Positions 1 to 9,473 of a stretch of DNA of 64,000 nt are shown piece after piece. This DNA is from Streptomyces pacificus (GTDB taxonomy: Bacteria > Actinomycetota > Actinomycetes > Streptomycetales > Streptomycetaceae): positions 434,001 through 498,000 of the forward strand of contig NZ_BLLG01000001.1 in assembly GCF_011766325.1 (NCBI RefSeq), read 5' to 3'. A model generated the notes under the pieces. The model did no database searches. It saw nothing but the letters and a program-made list of their open reading frames with translations, and was not told where the DNA came from. Each line of letters opens with the position of its first letter. The stretch's first letter is position 1. Both the position numbers and the translations under genes were made by a program.

Positions 1-1
1 C

Positions 2-649
2 AGGGCCGCCGTCGCCTCGCTCGCGCCGGGCCGCCTCGAGCCCTGGATCGCGGAGGCCGCCGGCCGGGGCGCCCGGATCTTCGCCGATGTCGGCTGGGAC
101 GAGTCCGGCCGATGGGATCTGCGTGCCCTGCACGACCTGGACCTGTGCGAGGCGTTCCTGCCCAACGCGGAGGAGGCGATGCGCTACACCCGTACCGACT
201 GCCCCCGCGCGGCCGCCCGGGTGCTGGCCGGGAAGGTGCCCCTCGCGGTCGTCACGCTGGGCTCCGACGGCGCGTACGCCGTGGACGGCGCATCGGGAGA
301 GTCGGCCGAGGTCCCGGCCATCGGGGTCGAGGTGCTGGATCCCACCGGTGCCGGCGACGTCTTCATGGCGGGCTTCGTCACCGGCACCCTCGCCGGCTGG
401 CCGCTCGCGGACCGGCTCGCTTTCGCCGGCCTGACCGCGGCGCTGTCCGTGCAGGAGTTCGGCGGCTCGCTGTCGGCACCGGGCTGGACCGAGGTGGCGG
501 CGTGGTGGCAGTACGTCCGGGGCTGCGAGGGACAGGAGCCCGAGGCGCTCGCCCGCTACGCCTTCCTGGCCGGGCTCCTTCCCGCCCCCGACCGCCCCTG
601 GCCGCTGCGCCGCGCGCTCCCGACGATCGGCTTCCGGCGGTCGGCCTGA
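2..649 (+). CDS. PfkB-family carbohydrate kinase, C-terminal part
   Basis: The reading frame is open from the first bases, so the N-terminus lies outside the window; 215 residues and the stop are present. The family phosphorylates sugars or nucleosides with ATP in the cytoplasm. The C-terminal signature is visible as DPTGAGDVFMAGF near residues 113-125, where the GAGD aspartate is the catalytic base of the ribokinase/PfkB fold. NAEEA and VVTLGSDGA upstream fit the nucleotide-binding part of the fold. The substrate cannot be told from this fragment. Not obviously co-transcribed with phoH, which starts 400 bases downstream. Confidence 0.85.
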   Translation, partial: RAAVASLAPGRLEPWIAEAAGRGARIFADVGWDESGRWDLRALHDLDLCEAFLPNAEEAMRYTRTDCPRAAARVLAGKVPLAVVTLGSDGAYAVDGASGESAEVPAIGVEVLDPTGAGDVFMAGFVTGTLAGWPLADRLAFAGLTAALSVQEFGGSLSAPGWTEVAAWWQYVRGCEGQEPEALARYAFLAGLLPAPDRPWPLRRALPTIGFRRSA

Positions 650-1052
650 CACCGCAGGAGACCCGGCGTTCCCGTTCTCGACCCGTTCCGCCCCCCCCGC
701 TCCCGTGTCCGCCCCGCGGCGCGGTCCCGTACCGGTCCACGCCGCCGTACCGACCTGCGTGCGCAACTCTGCTCCCGTCCCCGTCTTCTTCCCCGGCCCC
801 GGCCCCTCCCACCCCGGCCCCAGCCCGCACCGAGCCGCCCCGCACCGATCCGCGCCGCAGGACTGCCCGGTCCCGCCGCTCCGAGCCCCCGGAGGCGGGG
901 AGCCCTGAGCAGGGGATCCGGGGAGGCGGTCGTCCGGGGTGCGGAAAAGCGCTTAGGCACTGTCCGTGCGGGGTCGTACGCTGGTACCCCAGGGGTTGTC
1001 GAGCAGCGAGAACCCGGTAACGGGAGGTACGCGCAGGCCAGAGAGCCGGCCC
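650..1052. other. Intergenic region between sugar kinase and phoH
   Basis: About 400 bases with no convincing gene. The first 250 bases are C-rich and repetitive. The last 100 are more balanced and carry a candidate promoter (TTAGGC at 953-958, TACGCT at 977-982) and a GGGAGG stretch at 1022-1027 about 25 bases before the phoH start. Confidence 0.5.
953..982 (+). promoter_or_regulatory. Candidate phoH-operon promoter
   Basis: TTAGGC and TACGCT with an 18-base spacer, about 70 bases before the phoH start codon, resemble a Streptomyces vegetative promoter. Found by eye only. Confidence 0.3.
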
Positions 1053-2084
1053 ATGACTCAGACACCCACAGACCAGACCCTCGCGCCCGGGCGGGCACGA
1101 GCCCATTTCACCGTCCCCGCGAAGCACCCCATGGTGACCGTGCTCGGATCAGGCGACTCTCTGCTGCGCGTGATCGAGAAGGCGTTTCCGGCCGTGGACA
1201 TCCATGTCCGCGGCAATGTGATCAGTGCGGTCGGTGACGAGCGGCACGTCGCGCTGGTCCAGCGCCTTTTCGACGAGATGATGCTGGTGCTCCGCACCGG
1301 GCAGCCGATGACGGAGGACGCGGTGGAGCGCTCGATCGCCATGCTGCGCGGGGAGGACGGAGGCCCGGCGCTCGAGACCCCGTCCGAGGTACTCACCCAG
1401 AACATCCTCTCCAGCCGCGGCCGCACGATCCGCCCCAAGACGCTCAACCAGAAGCGCTACGTCGACGCCATCGACAAGCACACGGTCGTCTTCGGTATCG
1501 GACCCGCCGGTACCGGCAAGACGTATCTGGCGATGGCCAAGGCCGTGCAGGCGCTGCAGTCCAAGCAGGTCAACCGGATCATCCTCACCCGGCCCGCGGT
1601 CGAGGCGGGCGAGCGGCTGGGCTTCCTGCCCGGCACGCTCTACGAGAAGATCGACCCGTATCTGCGGCCGCTGTACGACGCTCTGCACGACATGATCGAC
1701 CCGGACTCGATCCCGCGCCTGATGGCCGCGGGCACGATCGAGGTGGCGCCGCTGGCGTATATGCGCGGCCGCACGCTCAACGACGCCTTCATCATCCTCG
1801 ACGAGGCGCAGAACACGAACCCCGAGCAGATGAAGATGTTCCTGACGCGTCTCGGCTTCGACTCGAAGATCGTGATCACCGGTGACGTCACCCAGGTCGA
1901 CCTGCCCGGCGGGACCAAGAGCGGTCTGCGCCAGGTCCGGGAGATCCTGGACGGCGTCCCGGACGTGCACTTCTCCCTGCTGACATCGCGGGATGTCGTC
2001 CGGCACAAGCTGGTGGGCCGTATCGTCGACGCCTACGAGCAGTACGACAGCCGCAGCGGCGGCAACGGCAGCAACGGGAAGTGA
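1053..2084 (+). CDS. phoH: PhoH-like ATPase
   Basis: 343 residues. PhoH-family P-loop ATPases bind ATP and are thought to act in RNA metabolism, often beside ybeY as here. The Walker A motif GPAGTGKT is at residues 150-157 and the Walker B-like FIILDEAQN near 245-253. The N-terminal 100 residues carry the KH-like domain of bacterial PhoH. The frame extends upstream to a GTG at 966, but ATG 1053 matches the usual actinobacterial N-terminus, which runs into the conserved block starting [14 protein letters not shown]. First gene of a run with ybeY, a CBS protein and an MmcQ-like gene. The biochemical role in Streptomyces is not established. Confidence 0.9.
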   Translation: MTQTPTDQTLAPGRARAHFTVPAKHPMVTVLGSGDSLLRVIEKAFPAVDIHVRGNVISAVGDERHVALVQRLFDEMMLVLRTGQPMTEDAVERSIAMLRGEDGGPALETPSEVLTQNILSSRGRTIRPKTLNQKRYVDAIDKHTVVFGIGPAGTGKTYLAMAKAVQALQSKQVNRIILTRPAVEAGERLGFLPGTLYEKIDPYLRPLYDALHDMIDPDSIPRLMAAGTIEVAPLAYMRGRTLNDAFIILDEAQNTNPEQMKMFLTRLGFDSKIVITGDVTQVDLPGGTKSGLRQVREILDGVPDVHFSLLTSRDVVRHKLVGRIVDAYEQYDSRSGGNGSNGK

Positions 2085-2098
2085 AACCGGTCAGCACC

Positions 2099-2596
2099 AT
2101 GTCGATCGACGTCAACAACGAGTCCGGCATCGAGGTCGACGAGCAGGCGATCCTCGACATCGCCCGCTACGCGCTCGCGCGGATGCGCATCCACCCGCTC
2201 TCCGAACTCTCGGTGATCGTCGTGGACGCCGAGGCCATGGAGCAGCTCCACATCCAGTGGATGGACCTGCCAGGGCCCACGGATGTCATGTCCTTTCCCA
2301 TGGACGAACTGCGTCCGCCCGCCAAGGACGACGAGGAGCCCCCCGAGGGGCTCCTCGGCGACATCGTGCTCTGCCCCGAGGTCGCGAAGAAGCAGGGCGA
2401 GGAGGCGCCGACCCGCCACTCCATGGACGAGGAGCTCCGGCTGCTCACCGTCCACGGGGTCCTCCACCTCCTCGGGTACGACCACGAGGAGGCCGACGAG
2501 CGCGCCGAGATGTTCGGTCTGCAGGCGGCGATCGTCGACGGCTGGAGGGCGGAGAAGGGCCTGACCGGACCGTCGCCGGCGCCGACCGTCTCATGA
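2099..2596 (+). CDS. ybeY: Endoribonuclease YbeY, rRNA maturation
   Basis: 165 residues. YbeY is a metal-dependent RNase needed for 16S rRNA 3' processing and ribosome quality control. The zinc-binding motif [11 protein letters not shown] is intact, with H119, H123 and H129 as ligands. The start is ATG 2099, which gives the usual N-terminus [10 protein letters not shown]. An in-frame GTG at 2081 that overlaps the phoH stop is a less likely alternative adding six residues. It follows phoH by 14 bases and overlaps the next gene by the ATGA at 2593-2596, so translational coupling is expected. Confidence 0.92.
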   Translation: MSIDVNNESGIEVDEQAILDIARYALARMRIHPLSELSVIVVDAEAMEQLHIQWMDLPGPTDVMSFPMDELRPPAKDDEEPPEGLLGDIVLCPEVAKKQGEEAPTRHSMDEELRLLTVHGVLHLLGYDHEEADERAEMFGLQAAIVDGWRAEKGLTGPSPAPTVS

Positions 2597-3861
2597 GCGT
2601 CCCGCTTGTCATCGGGGCCGTCGCCCTGGTCGTCGTCGCCTGGCTCGCGGCCTGCGCCGAGGCCGGCATCGCCCGTGTGTCCGGTTTCCGTGCCGCCGAG
2701 GCGCTGCGGTCCGGGCGGCGCGGCGCCGCCCGCCTGGCCCAGGTCGCCTCCGACCCCACGCGCTACCTCAATGTCGCGCTGCTCGTGCGGGTCGCCTGCG
2801 AGATGGCGGCCGGGGCCCTGGTCACCTACGCCTGCCTGCAGGAGTTCGACAAGACCTGGCAGGCGCTGACCGTCGCCATCGCCGTGATGGTCCTCGTCTC
2901 CTATGTCGCCGTCGGCGTCTCCCCGCGCACCATCGGCCGCCAGCACCCGCTCAACACGGCGACGGCCGCCGCGTACGTCCTGCTGCCGCTGGCCCGGATC
3001 ATGGGCCCGATCCCGCAGCTGCTCATCCTCATCGGCAACGCGCTGACGCCGGGCAAGGGCTTCCGCAAGGGCCCGTTCGCCAGCGAGGCCGAACTGCGCG
3101 CGATGGTCGACCTCGCCGAGCAGGAGTCCCTGATCGAGGCCGAGGAGCGGAAGATGGTGCACTCCGTCTTCGAGCTCGGAGACACCCTCGTCCGGGAGGT
3201 GATGGTCCCGCGGACGGACCTCGTGGCCATCGAGCGGTACAAGACCATCCGTCAGGCGCTCACCCTCGCCCTGCGCTCAGGCTTCTCCCGCATCCCGGTC
3301 ACGGGGGAGAACGAGGACGACGTCGTCGGGATCGTGTATCTGAAGGACCTGGTCCGCAAGACCCATATCAACAGGGGTGCGGAGACCGAGCTGGTCTCCA
3401 CGGCCATGCGTCCGGCGGCCTTCGTGCCCGACACCAAGAACGCGGGCGATCTGCTGCGCGAGATGCAGCAGGAGCGCAACCACGTCGCCGTCGTCATCGA
3501 CGAGTACGGCGGCACCGCCGGAATCGTCACGATCGAGGACATCCTGGAGGAGATCGTCGGCGAGATCACCGACGAGTACGACCGGGAGCTGCCGCCCGTG
3601 CAGGAACTCGGCGACTCGCGCTACCGCGTGACCGCCCGGCTCGACATCGGCGACCTCGGCGAGCTGTTCGGCCTCGACGCCTACGACGACGAGGACGTGG
3701 AGACCGTCGGCGGACTGCTGGCCAAGTCCCTCGGCCGGGTTCCCATCGCCGGTGCCAGCGTCCAGGTCGACCTCCCGGACGGCCGCGTCCTGCGGCTGAC
3801 CGCGGAGTCGCCCGCCGGCCGCCGGAACAAGATCGTCACCGTGCTCGTGGAACCGGCGTGA
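2593..3861 (+). CDS. CNNM/CBS-domain membrane protein (hemolysin C/CorC-like)
   Basis: 422 residues. The N-terminal 145 residues contain several hydrophobic segments (for example 3-22, 75-95 and 100-120) typical of the CNNM membrane domain. A pair of CBS domains follows (about 190-315, with REVMVPRTD at the start), and the C-terminal CorC/HlyC transporter-associated domain occupies about 330-415. Relatives are linked to magnesium or cobalt transport; 'hemolysin' is a historical label. It overlaps ybeY by four bases and the next gene by the GTGA at 3858-3861, so the run phoH-ybeY-this gene-mmcQ is probably one operon. The ion handled is not determined by the sequence. Confidence 0.88.
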   Translation: MSVPLVIGAVALVVVAWLAACAEAGIARVSGFRAAEALRSGRRGAARLAQVASDPTRYLNVALLVRVACEMAAGALVTYACLQEFDKTWQALTVAIAVMVLVSYVAVGVSPRTIGRQHPLNTATAAAYVLLPLARIMGPIPQLLILIGNALTPGKGFRKGPFASEAELRAMVDLAEQESLIEAEERKMVHSVFELGDTLVREVMVPRTDLVAIERYKTIRQALTLALRSGFSRIPVTGENEDDVVGIVYLKDLVRKTHINRGAETELVSTAMRPAAFVPDTKNAGDLLREMQQERNHVAVVIDEYGGTAGIVTIEDILEEIVGEITDEYDRELPPVQELGDSRYRVTARLDIGDLGELFGLDAYDDEDVETVGGLLAKSLGRVPIAGASVQVDLPDGRVLRLTAESPAGRRNKIVTVLVEPA

Positions 3862-4223
3862 GCGGCCCGCTGACGCCCCGCGGGCTGAGGGAGTTCTGCC
3901 TGGAGCAGAACGCCGCGGTGGAGGACTTCCCGTTCGGTCCCGATGTCTCGGTCTTCAAGGTCGCAGGGAAGGTGTTCGCCCTGTCCGCCCTGGCGGCCGT
4001 CCCGCTGGCGGTGTCGCTGAAGTGCGACCCGGACGAAGCGGTCCGGCTGCGCGCGGACTACCCGGCGATCGTCCCCGGCTACCACCTCAACAAGCGCCAC
4101 TGGAACACCGTCACGGTGGGGGAGCTCCCGGCCCGGATGGTCCGGGAGCTCATCGAGGACTCCTACGACCTCGTCGTCGCCGGCCTGCCGAAGGAGCGGC
4201 GGCTCCGCCTCGACCGCCCCTGA
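3858..4223 (+). CDS. MmcQ/YjbR-family protein
   Basis: 121 residues with a GTG start overlapping the preceding stop. The fold is the small CyaY-like MmcQ/YjbR domain: visible hallmarks are the early FPFGPDVSVFKVAGKVFAL block, SLKCDPDEA, and the GYHLNKRHWNTV segment before a C-terminal helix (residues about 90-121). The family is proposed to bind DNA, and no enzymatic activity is known. Last member of the coupled run that starts with phoH. The function is unassigned. Confidence 0.85.
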   Translation: MSGPLTPRGLREFCLEQNAAVEDFPFGPDVSVFKVAGKVFALSALAAVPLAVSLKCDPDEAVRLRADYPAIVPGYHLNKRHWNTVTVGELPARMVRELIEDSYDLVVAGLPKERRLRLDRP

Positions 4224-4426
4224 GGCCGTCCGCCGGAACCCCTGCGCCCGGCGGCCGGCCTCACCCTCCGCGGCCGGCCCGCACCCCCGCGGGGTTCGGC
4301 TGCGGACACCCCGCGCCCCCCGCACCGCCCCATCTGGCTTCCGTCGTGGGTTCCACCTGGGCCCGGCTGTGCGCCCGGTGCCGGCCGCCCGCCGGGCGGG
4401 TCCGTGCCGCGGACTATGCTCGTCCC

Positions 4427-4780
4427 ATGACCGACAGCCCCGGACCCGCCCCCGAAGACCGCAAGATCATTACGCTGGCGCGCAGCGCCCGCGCCCGCAA
4501 CGGCGTTCCCGAGGGCGCGGCGGTGCGGGACGAGACGGGGCGCACCTACGTCGCGGGCACGGTGGCGCTTGAATCGCTGCGGCTGACCGCTCTTCAGACG
4601 GCGGTCGCCATGGCCGTGGCCAGCGGCGCCACCTCACTGGAGGCCGCGGCGGTCGTCACCGACGCCGATTCCGTCGCCGACGCCGACCGCGCCGCCGTCC
4701 GGGACCTCGGGGGCCCCGGTACGCCGGTGCTGCTCGCCGGGCCCGACGGTGTGCTCCGGGCGACCCAGCCGGCGGGCTGA
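4427..4780 (+). CDS. Cytidine-deaminase-like protein
   Basis: 117 residues, ATG start. The small, Ala-rich sequence, including TLARSARARNGVPEGAAVRD and TYVAGTVALESLRLTALQTA, matches the short cytidine/deoxycytidylate deaminase-fold protein found between the corC-like gene and era in Streptomyces. The zinc-binding H/C-A-E and PCxxC motifs of active cytidine deaminases are not visible, so it may be a non-catalytic relative. It lies 200 bases after the MmcQ-like gene and may have its own promoter. Family assignment rests on overall resemblance and context. Confidence 0.7.
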   Translation: MTDSPGPAPEDRKIITLARSARARNGVPEGAAVRDETGRTYVAGTVALESLRLTALQTAVAMAVASGATSLEAAAVVTDADSVADADRAAVRDLGGPGTPVLLAGPDGVLRATQPAG

Positions 4781-5114
4781 CGCGCCCTTCAGCACATCCG
4801 GACACCGGCCCCTCCCCGTCCCTCCCCCTCCCCGCGCGCACCTGACGGCTTCCGGCTGCTTTCGGCCGCCGCATCGACAGGGCCGGACCCGTGCGGACCG
4901 GGCCGGGCGGTCGTGCCGCCGCTCCCCCGCGAGCCGCGGCGCCCGGCCGTGAGGTGCGCAGACCCGCCGACTGCCGTTCCCGCGCCCGTGACGGCCGGGA
5001 CGATGACATCAACTGATGGGCCATCAGTCGATGTGTCCGGATTCCCTTGACTTCTCCTCTCCCCGCCCCGTCAATGACGGCCACCCAGTTGAGGCAGAGC
5101 GAAGGGGGAAGCGC
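4781..5114. other. Intergenic region upstream of the WxL-type gene
   Basis: 334 bases without a gene. It contains the 7-3-7 palindrome at 5012-5028 and a possible promoter (TTGACT at 5047-5052, TCAATG at 5071-5076, 18-base spacer). A purine-rich GAAGGGGGAAG stretch just before 5115 serves as the ribosome-binding site of the next gene. Confidence 0.5.
5012..5028. promoter_or_regulatory. Palindrome ACTGATG-GGC-CATCAGT
   Basis: A perfect 7-base inverted repeat with a 3-base centre, about 20 bases before a TTGACT hexamer and 87 bases before the start of the secreted WxL-type gene. From memory, similar CTGATG/CATCAG dyads occur before genes for exported proteins in Streptomyces; I know of no assigned binding protein. 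Confidence 0.45.
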
Positions 5115-6452
5115 ATGGCATCCCTGCCATCCACACCACGAAGACGCCGCTGGACGGCGCTGCTGGGGGTGAGCGCGCTCATGGCCACCGGCGGCGGGTT
5201 CCTCGCGCCCTCCGCCGCGGCCCAGACGGGGACGGCCCAGGCGGTCGACTTCCCGACGCGCTGCATCCCTCCGCCGATCTCCGGCCTCCCGCCCATCAAC
5301 GGCACGACCACGGGCGAGATCACCGTCGACAACGCCGCGCCGAGAGTGGGCGACGAGGTCACCGTCACCTACACGGTCGCCAAGCCCGCCGCGGGCAACC
5401 CCGTCGACCTCGCCCTGCCCGCCGACATCATGACCCCCACCGGCACAGTGGCCCTCGGCGGTGCCCAGTCCGGCAGCGTCAGCGTCGCCGGGCCGAAGAA
5501 GAACCCGCCCGTCCCCGGCAAGGCACCGTTCCCGCCGTTCTCCATGACCGGCACCTTCACGGTCACCGCGCCCGGCTCGATCACTCTCTCCCCGGGCGAC
5601 TACAACATCCACACCAGCTACATCATGGAGTTGGACACGCCCTGCACGGTGACGGACCCGCCCGCGCCCGTCTCGCGGACGATCGTCGCCACCGAGCAAC
5701 CCGGCGCCAACGAACGGTCCATCCAACTCGGTACGGCCTCCGGGGGACCGGGCGACGAGGTGACCGTCACCGGTGCGAAGTTCACCCCGCTCGCGGACGT
5801 CACCGTCGCCGGCCGGGCCGGCCCGGCCGAGACCGGGGACAGGGTGACCGTCAAGGCGAGCGCGACGGGCACCTTCTCCACGCGGCTGGCGGTCGCCGAC
5901 AAGGCCACCACCGGGGTCGTCGCCTACGAGGGCACCGTGTGGAACGACGCCAAGGGCGCGGGCCCGGCGGCGTACACCGTCGTCGACGACACCCCCGTCC
6001 CCCCGGACAGCCAGAAGCTCTCCACGGCGATCACGGCAGGCACCCTGTCCATGACGCAGGCCGGTGACACCGTCCGGCTGACGTCCGTCGACTTCGGCAA
6101 GGGCGGCGCCGCCACCGGGGACCTCCACACGGTGACCGTCAAGGACTTCCGCGGTGGGCCCGCCGGCTGGTCCCTGACCGGCAAGGTCACCGACTTCACC
6201 GGCCCCGGCGGGAAGATCGACGCCGGCCGGCTGAGCTGGACACCCGCCTGCACCACCGAGGCCGGCAGCCCGAGCACCTGCGCGGCGGGCTCCGCCGGCG
6301 TCGTGGGCACCGCAGGCGCCACCCTGGCGTCCACGCCCGACGCGGCCCTCAGCGGCGGCGAGTTCACCGCGGGAGCGGAGGTTTCGCTGGACGTGCCGGC
6401 GTTCACCGCCCCCGGCGCCTACTCCGGCGTACTGACCCTCACCCTCACCTGA
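5115..6452 (+). CDS. Secreted WxL-domain-type surface protein
   Basis: 445 residues. Start ATG 5115 follows a GGGGGAAG ribosome-binding site; the frame extends upstream to 5016 but without a signal-like start. A classical signal peptide (basic RRRRW, hydrophobic core, cleavage near AAAQ at about residue 37) shows export. The mature protein has repeated Ig-like/beta-sandwich segments (about 55-180 and 195-300). The C-terminal domain (about 305-445) contains TVKDFRGGPAGWSLTGKV, a good match to the WxL signature (Asp-x-Arg-Gly ... Trp-Ser-Leu). WxL proteins attach non-covalently to the cell wall in Gram-positives. The next gene encodes the usual partner type, which supports the call. Confidence 0.78.
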   Translation: MASLPSTPRRRRWTALLGVSALMATGGGFLAPSAAAQTGTAQAVDFPTRCIPPPISGLPPINGTTTGEITVDNAAPRVGDEVTVTYTVAKPAAGNPVDLALPADIMTPTGTVALGGAQSGSVSVAGPKKNPPVPGKAPFPPFSMTGTFTVTAPGSITLSPGDYNIHTSYIMELDTPCTVTDPPAPVSRTIVATEQPGANERSIQLGTASGGPGDEVTVTGAKFTPLADVTVAGRAGPAETGDRVTVKASATGTFSTRLAVADKATTGVVAYEGTVWNDAKGAGPAAYTVVDDTPVPPDSQKLSTAITAGTLSMTQAGDTVRLTSVDFGKGGAATGDLHTVTVKDFRGGPAGWSLTGKVTDFTGPGGKIDAGRLSWTPACTTEAGSPSTCAAGSAGVVGTAGATLASTPDAALSGGEFTAGAEVSLDVPAFTAPGAYSGVLTLTLT

Positions 6453-6511
6453 CACCCACCGCGGGCCGGGCGCGCACCCGGCCGGCCCGCCCGACCCGGA
6501 GGACCGCACCC

Positions 6512-7570
6512 GTGCGAAGACTGCCCGCGCCCGGCCTTCGGCGCTCCGTGCTCCTGCTGCGGGAGCCTGCACGCGTCCTTCCGCGGCCCGCACCTCTCCT
6601 CCCGCTGCTTGCGACCCTCCTCGCGCTGGCCGCGCTCCTGCACGCCGCTCCCGGGGCCCCCGCCGCTCCCGGGGCCCCCGCCGCTCCCGCGGCCGACAAC
6701 GGTGAGTGGTCCGTCGAACCCGCGGCCTCAGGACCGGGCCGCCGCCCGTACTTCTACCTCTCCGCCGATCCGGGCACCACGCTCACCGACAGCGTCACCG
6801 TGACCAACAAGACCACCGCGCCGATGACGTTCCTGCTGTATGCGGCGGACGCCCACAACACCCCCAGGGACGGCGGCTTCGCCGTCCGCACCCGCCAGGA
6901 GAGGCAGCGCGGGGTCGGCGCCTGGGCCGAGCCTGACCGCGACAGGGTGACCGTGCCCGCCCGCTCCTCCGTCACCGTCCCCTACACCCTGACCGTCCCC
7001 GAGGACGCAGAACCCGGAGACCACCCGGGGGCGCTGGTCGCCCTCGACGAACGCGTCGCCGCCGGGCCCGGGGGAGCCGTGGGCGTCGGCATCCAGCGGG
7101 CCGTCGGCGCCCGCGTCCACCTCCGCGTGAACGGGCCGGCCGTGCCCGCGCTCGCCGTCGAGGACGTCCGCTACAGCGCGGACAAACCCCTGGTGCCGGG
7201 TACCGGCGACAGCAGCGCCCTGATCTCGTACACACTGCACAACCGCGGCAACGTCACCCTCGACCCGAAGGTCACCCTGCGTGCAGAGGGCCTCTTCGGC
7301 CGCACCCTGCTGGCCCGGGAGCTGACCGGAGTCCCCGGCGAACTGCTGCCCCGGCAGAAGATCCGGCTCACCGCGGACTGGGCCGGAGCCCCGCAGCTCG
7401 ACCGGGGCGAAGTGACCCTCACCGCGGCTGCGGGCGACGTCACCGGATCCGGCGCGGTGTCCTTTCTCGCCGTGCCCTGGCTGCTCGCGGCCGCCCTGGC
7501 CACCGCCGGTGCCGGGGCGCTCCTGCGGCTGTGGCTCCGGGCACGGCGCCGGGCCGTACGGGGAGGCTGA
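6512..7570 (+). CDS. DUF916-like membrane protein, partner of the WxL protein
   Basis: 352 residues, GTG start with GGAGGA eight bases upstream. An N-terminal signal/anchor with the repeated APGAPAAPGAP segment is followed by an extracellular domain (about 65-175, SVTVTNKTTAPMTFLLYAAD) of the kind found in the WxL-interacting DUF916 family. A second beta domain follows (about 185-310), then a C-terminal membrane helix (about 318-342) and an Arg-rich cytoplasmic tail. Such proteins sit in the membrane, face outward and bind peptidoglycan and WxL proteins. It lies 59 bases after the WxL gene, so the pair is probably an operon. Confidence 0.75.
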   Translation: MRRLPAPGLRRSVLLLREPARVLPRPAPLLPLLATLLALAALLHAAPGAPAAPGAPAAPAADNGEWSVEPAASGPGRRPYFYLSADPGTTLTDSVTVTNKTTAPMTFLLYAADAHNTPRDGGFAVRTRQERQRGVGAWAEPDRDRVTVPARSSVTVPYTLTVPEDAEPGDHPGALVALDERVAAGPGGAVGVGIQRAVGARVHLRVNGPAVPALAVEDVRYSADKPLVPGTGDSSALISYTLHNRGNVTLDPKVTLRAEGLFGRTLLARELTGVPGELLPRQKIRLTADWAGAPQLDRGEVTLTAAAGDVTGSGAVSFLAVPWLLAAALATAGAGALLRLWLRARRRAVRGG

Positions 7571-7931
7571 CGCCCGCCCTTCCGGCCGTCCCCGCCCGCC
7601 CCGTCCCCCGTCCTCCCGCCGGGGCGCGCGGGCTCGCGGAAACGAGCCGCCGCGGCGGTACGGGGCGGGTGCGGGACGGCGCCGGGAAGGCGGGGGACGC
7701 CCCGGCCACGTGCGGCCGGCGGGTGCGCTCGCCCAAGCGGCCTGCCGCCCGCCACCGCGCGCCGGCCCAGGGGCGGCGCGCGAACGCCGCCGGGGCGGGG
7801 CCCGGGGGCGTCCCGTACGGGCCGGGCCCCGGGGCCCCGGGGCATACTCGCCCCCCCCCGGCGGTCGCCCCGGTCCGCCCCGCCGGGCATCTGGTACGTC
7901 CACGCCCCGCGGATCGGGGAGAATGGCCCGC
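7571..7931. other. Very GC-rich intergenic region before era
   Basis: 361 bases, nearly all G and C, with no gene I can support. The reading frame of era is open across it, but nothing here resembles Era homologues. A GGGGAGA ribosome-binding site ends at 7922. Confidence 0.5.
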
Positions 7932-8879
7932 ATGAGCGTTCACACCCCCGGATCCGAGGCCCCGCACCGCGCCGGCTTCGCCTGCTTCGTCGGCCGCCCC
8001 AACGCGGGCAAGTCCACCCTCACGAACGCTCTGGTGGGCCAGAAGGTGGCCATCACCTCGACCCGGCCCCAGACCACCCGGCACACCGTCCGCGGCATCG
8101 TCCACCGGCCCGACCTGAACGCCCAGCTCGTCCTCGTGGACACCCCCGGCCTGCACAAGCCGCGCACTCTGCTCGGCGAGCGGCTGAACGACATCGTGCG
8201 CACCACCTGGGCCGAGGTCGACGTGATCGGCTTCTGCCTGCCCGCCGACCAGAAGATCGGCCCCGGCGACCGCTTCATCGCCAAGGAACTGGCCGGGATC
8301 AGAAAGACCCCCAAGGTGGCGATCGTCACCAAAACCGACCTCGTCGACTCCAAGGCCCTGGCCGAGCAGCTCCTCGCCGTCGACCGCCTGGGCAGCGAGC
8401 TGGGCATCGAGTGGGCGGAGATCGTCCCGGTGTCGGCCGTCGGCGACCGGCAGGTCACCCTGCTCGGCGACCTCCTCGTCCCGCTGCTCCCCGAGAGCCC
8501 CCCGCTCTACCCGGAGGGCGACCTCACGGACGAGCCGGAACAGGTCATGGTCGCCGAGCTGATCCGGGAGGCGGCGCTGGAGGGCGTACGCGACGAGCTG
8601 CCCCACTCGATCGCGGTGGTGGTCGAGGAGATGCTGCCGCGCGAGGGACGCCCGGCGGACCGGCCGCTGCTCGACATCCACGCCAACGTCTACATCGAGC
8701 GGCCCAGCCAGAAGGGCATCGTCATCGGCCCCAAGGGCAGCCGCCTCAAGGAGGTCGGGACCAAGTCCCGCAAGCACATCGAGGCGCTCCTCGGCACGCC
8801 GGTCTTCCTCGATCTGCACGTCAAGGTCGCCAAGGACTGGCAGCGGGACCCGAGGCAGCTGCGCAGGCTGGGCTTCTGA
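7932..8879 (+). CDS. era: GTPase Era
   Basis: 315 residues. Era binds 16S rRNA near its 3' end and assists 30S subunit maturation. GTPase motifs are visible: G1 GRPNAGKST, G3 DTPG and G4 TKTD, followed by the C-terminal KH RNA-binding domain with GIVIGPKGSRLKEVGTKSR. Two in-frame ATGs lie close together; 7932 is chosen because GGGGAGA is nine bases upstream, whereas 7923 would overlap it. Era, YbeY and PhoH lie in the same neighbourhood, all tied to rRNA processing. Confidence 0.95.
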   Translation: MSVHTPGSEAPHRAGFACFVGRPNAGKSTLTNALVGQKVAITSTRPQTTRHTVRGIVHRPDLNAQLVLVDTPGLHKPRTLLGERLNDIVRTTWAEVDVIGFCLPADQKIGPGDRFIAKELAGIRKTPKVAIVTKTDLVDSKALAEQLLAVDRLGSELGIEWAEIVPVSAVGDRQVTLLGDLLVPLLPESPPLYPEGDLTDEPEQVMVAELIREAALEGVRDELPHSIAVVVEEMLPREGRPADRPLLDIHANVYIERPSQKGIVIGPKGSRLKEVGTKSRKHIEALLGTPVFLDLHVKVAKDWQRDPRQLRRLGF

Positions 8880-8882
8880 CCA

Positions 8883-8899
8883 GGGTGCCGGTGGCACCC
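8883..8899 (+). terminator. Short hairpin after era
   Basis: GGGTGCC-GGT-GGCACCC directly after the era stop, between convergent genes. A 7-bp GC stem without a T-run. Confidence 0.4.
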
Positions 8900-9090
8900 C
8901 GCGGGTGGGGGCCGGCCCGGCCCCGTCCGGTGGCCACCAGCCCCGGCTCGGCAGCCGCCGGCCCGGCCCCGTCCGGGTGGGGCAGACCGCAGGGTCCCGG
9001 CCGGCACGCACCGGATCGGGGCCCGGCCCCCGGCGTGGCGGCAACTGCTCCCGGGCCTTAGGGCCTCCTGGCCGCCGTTCCTGCCGCGCC

Positions 9091-9357
9091 TCAGGCGCCT
9101 TCCTTCAGCAGCCGGGTGATCAGCTTCCGCTGCGCCTCGGACAGCCGCGGGTCCGCGCAGTACACCGTCCTGCCGTCGACCGTGAGCTGATACCGGAAGC
9201 CGTCCGGCACCCCCGCCGGCGGGCTGTCCCGGCCGTCCCTCATCGCCTGCTCGGCCAGGGCGTGCCACTCCTGGGCGTCGGGCCGCCCCGAGGTGTCCAT
9301 CGCGCGGACCCGCTCGATGCCGGCGAACCCGCCCGTGCGTCGTACCTGGATGCGCAT
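9091..9357 (-). CDS. Emfourin-like protealysin inhibitor
   Basis: 88 residues. Emfourin is a small protein inhibitor of protealysin-type M4 metalloproteases, encoded directly downstream of the protease gene, as here (117 bases after the M4 stop). Matching features are the N-terminal MRIQVRRTGGFAGI segment, a central ALAEQ region, and FRYQLTVDG before the C-terminal helix (about 72-86). ATG 9357 is chosen because the sequence resembles the family from there on. The linked pair suggests an intracellular or non-classically exported protease kept in check. Confidence 0.85.
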   Translation of the reverse strand: MRIQVRRTGGFAGIERVRAMDTSGRPDAQEWHALAEQAMRDGRDSPPAGVPDGFRYQLTVDGRTVYCADPRLSEAQRKLITRLLKEGA

Positions 9358-9473
9358 GCCTCCTGTTCTAGTACGGATCGCGGTCGGCCGGCAGGCGTAC
9401 CGGTCCGGGTCGGCGGGCGTATACCGGTCGGGGTCGGCGGGTGCACCGGATCCCGCGGCCGGGCACGTCGACC

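Noticed and set aside
4656-6593. A 645-codon minus-strand open frame opposite the WxL gene
   Set aside because: Low-complexity Gly/Arg-rich antisense frame without domains; the plus strand has a signal peptide, ribosome-binding site and WxL motif.
7509-7931. An extended N-terminus of Era of about 140 residues
   Set aside because: The extension overlaps the end of the preceding gene, is low-complexity, and a strong ribosome-binding site precedes ATG 7932.
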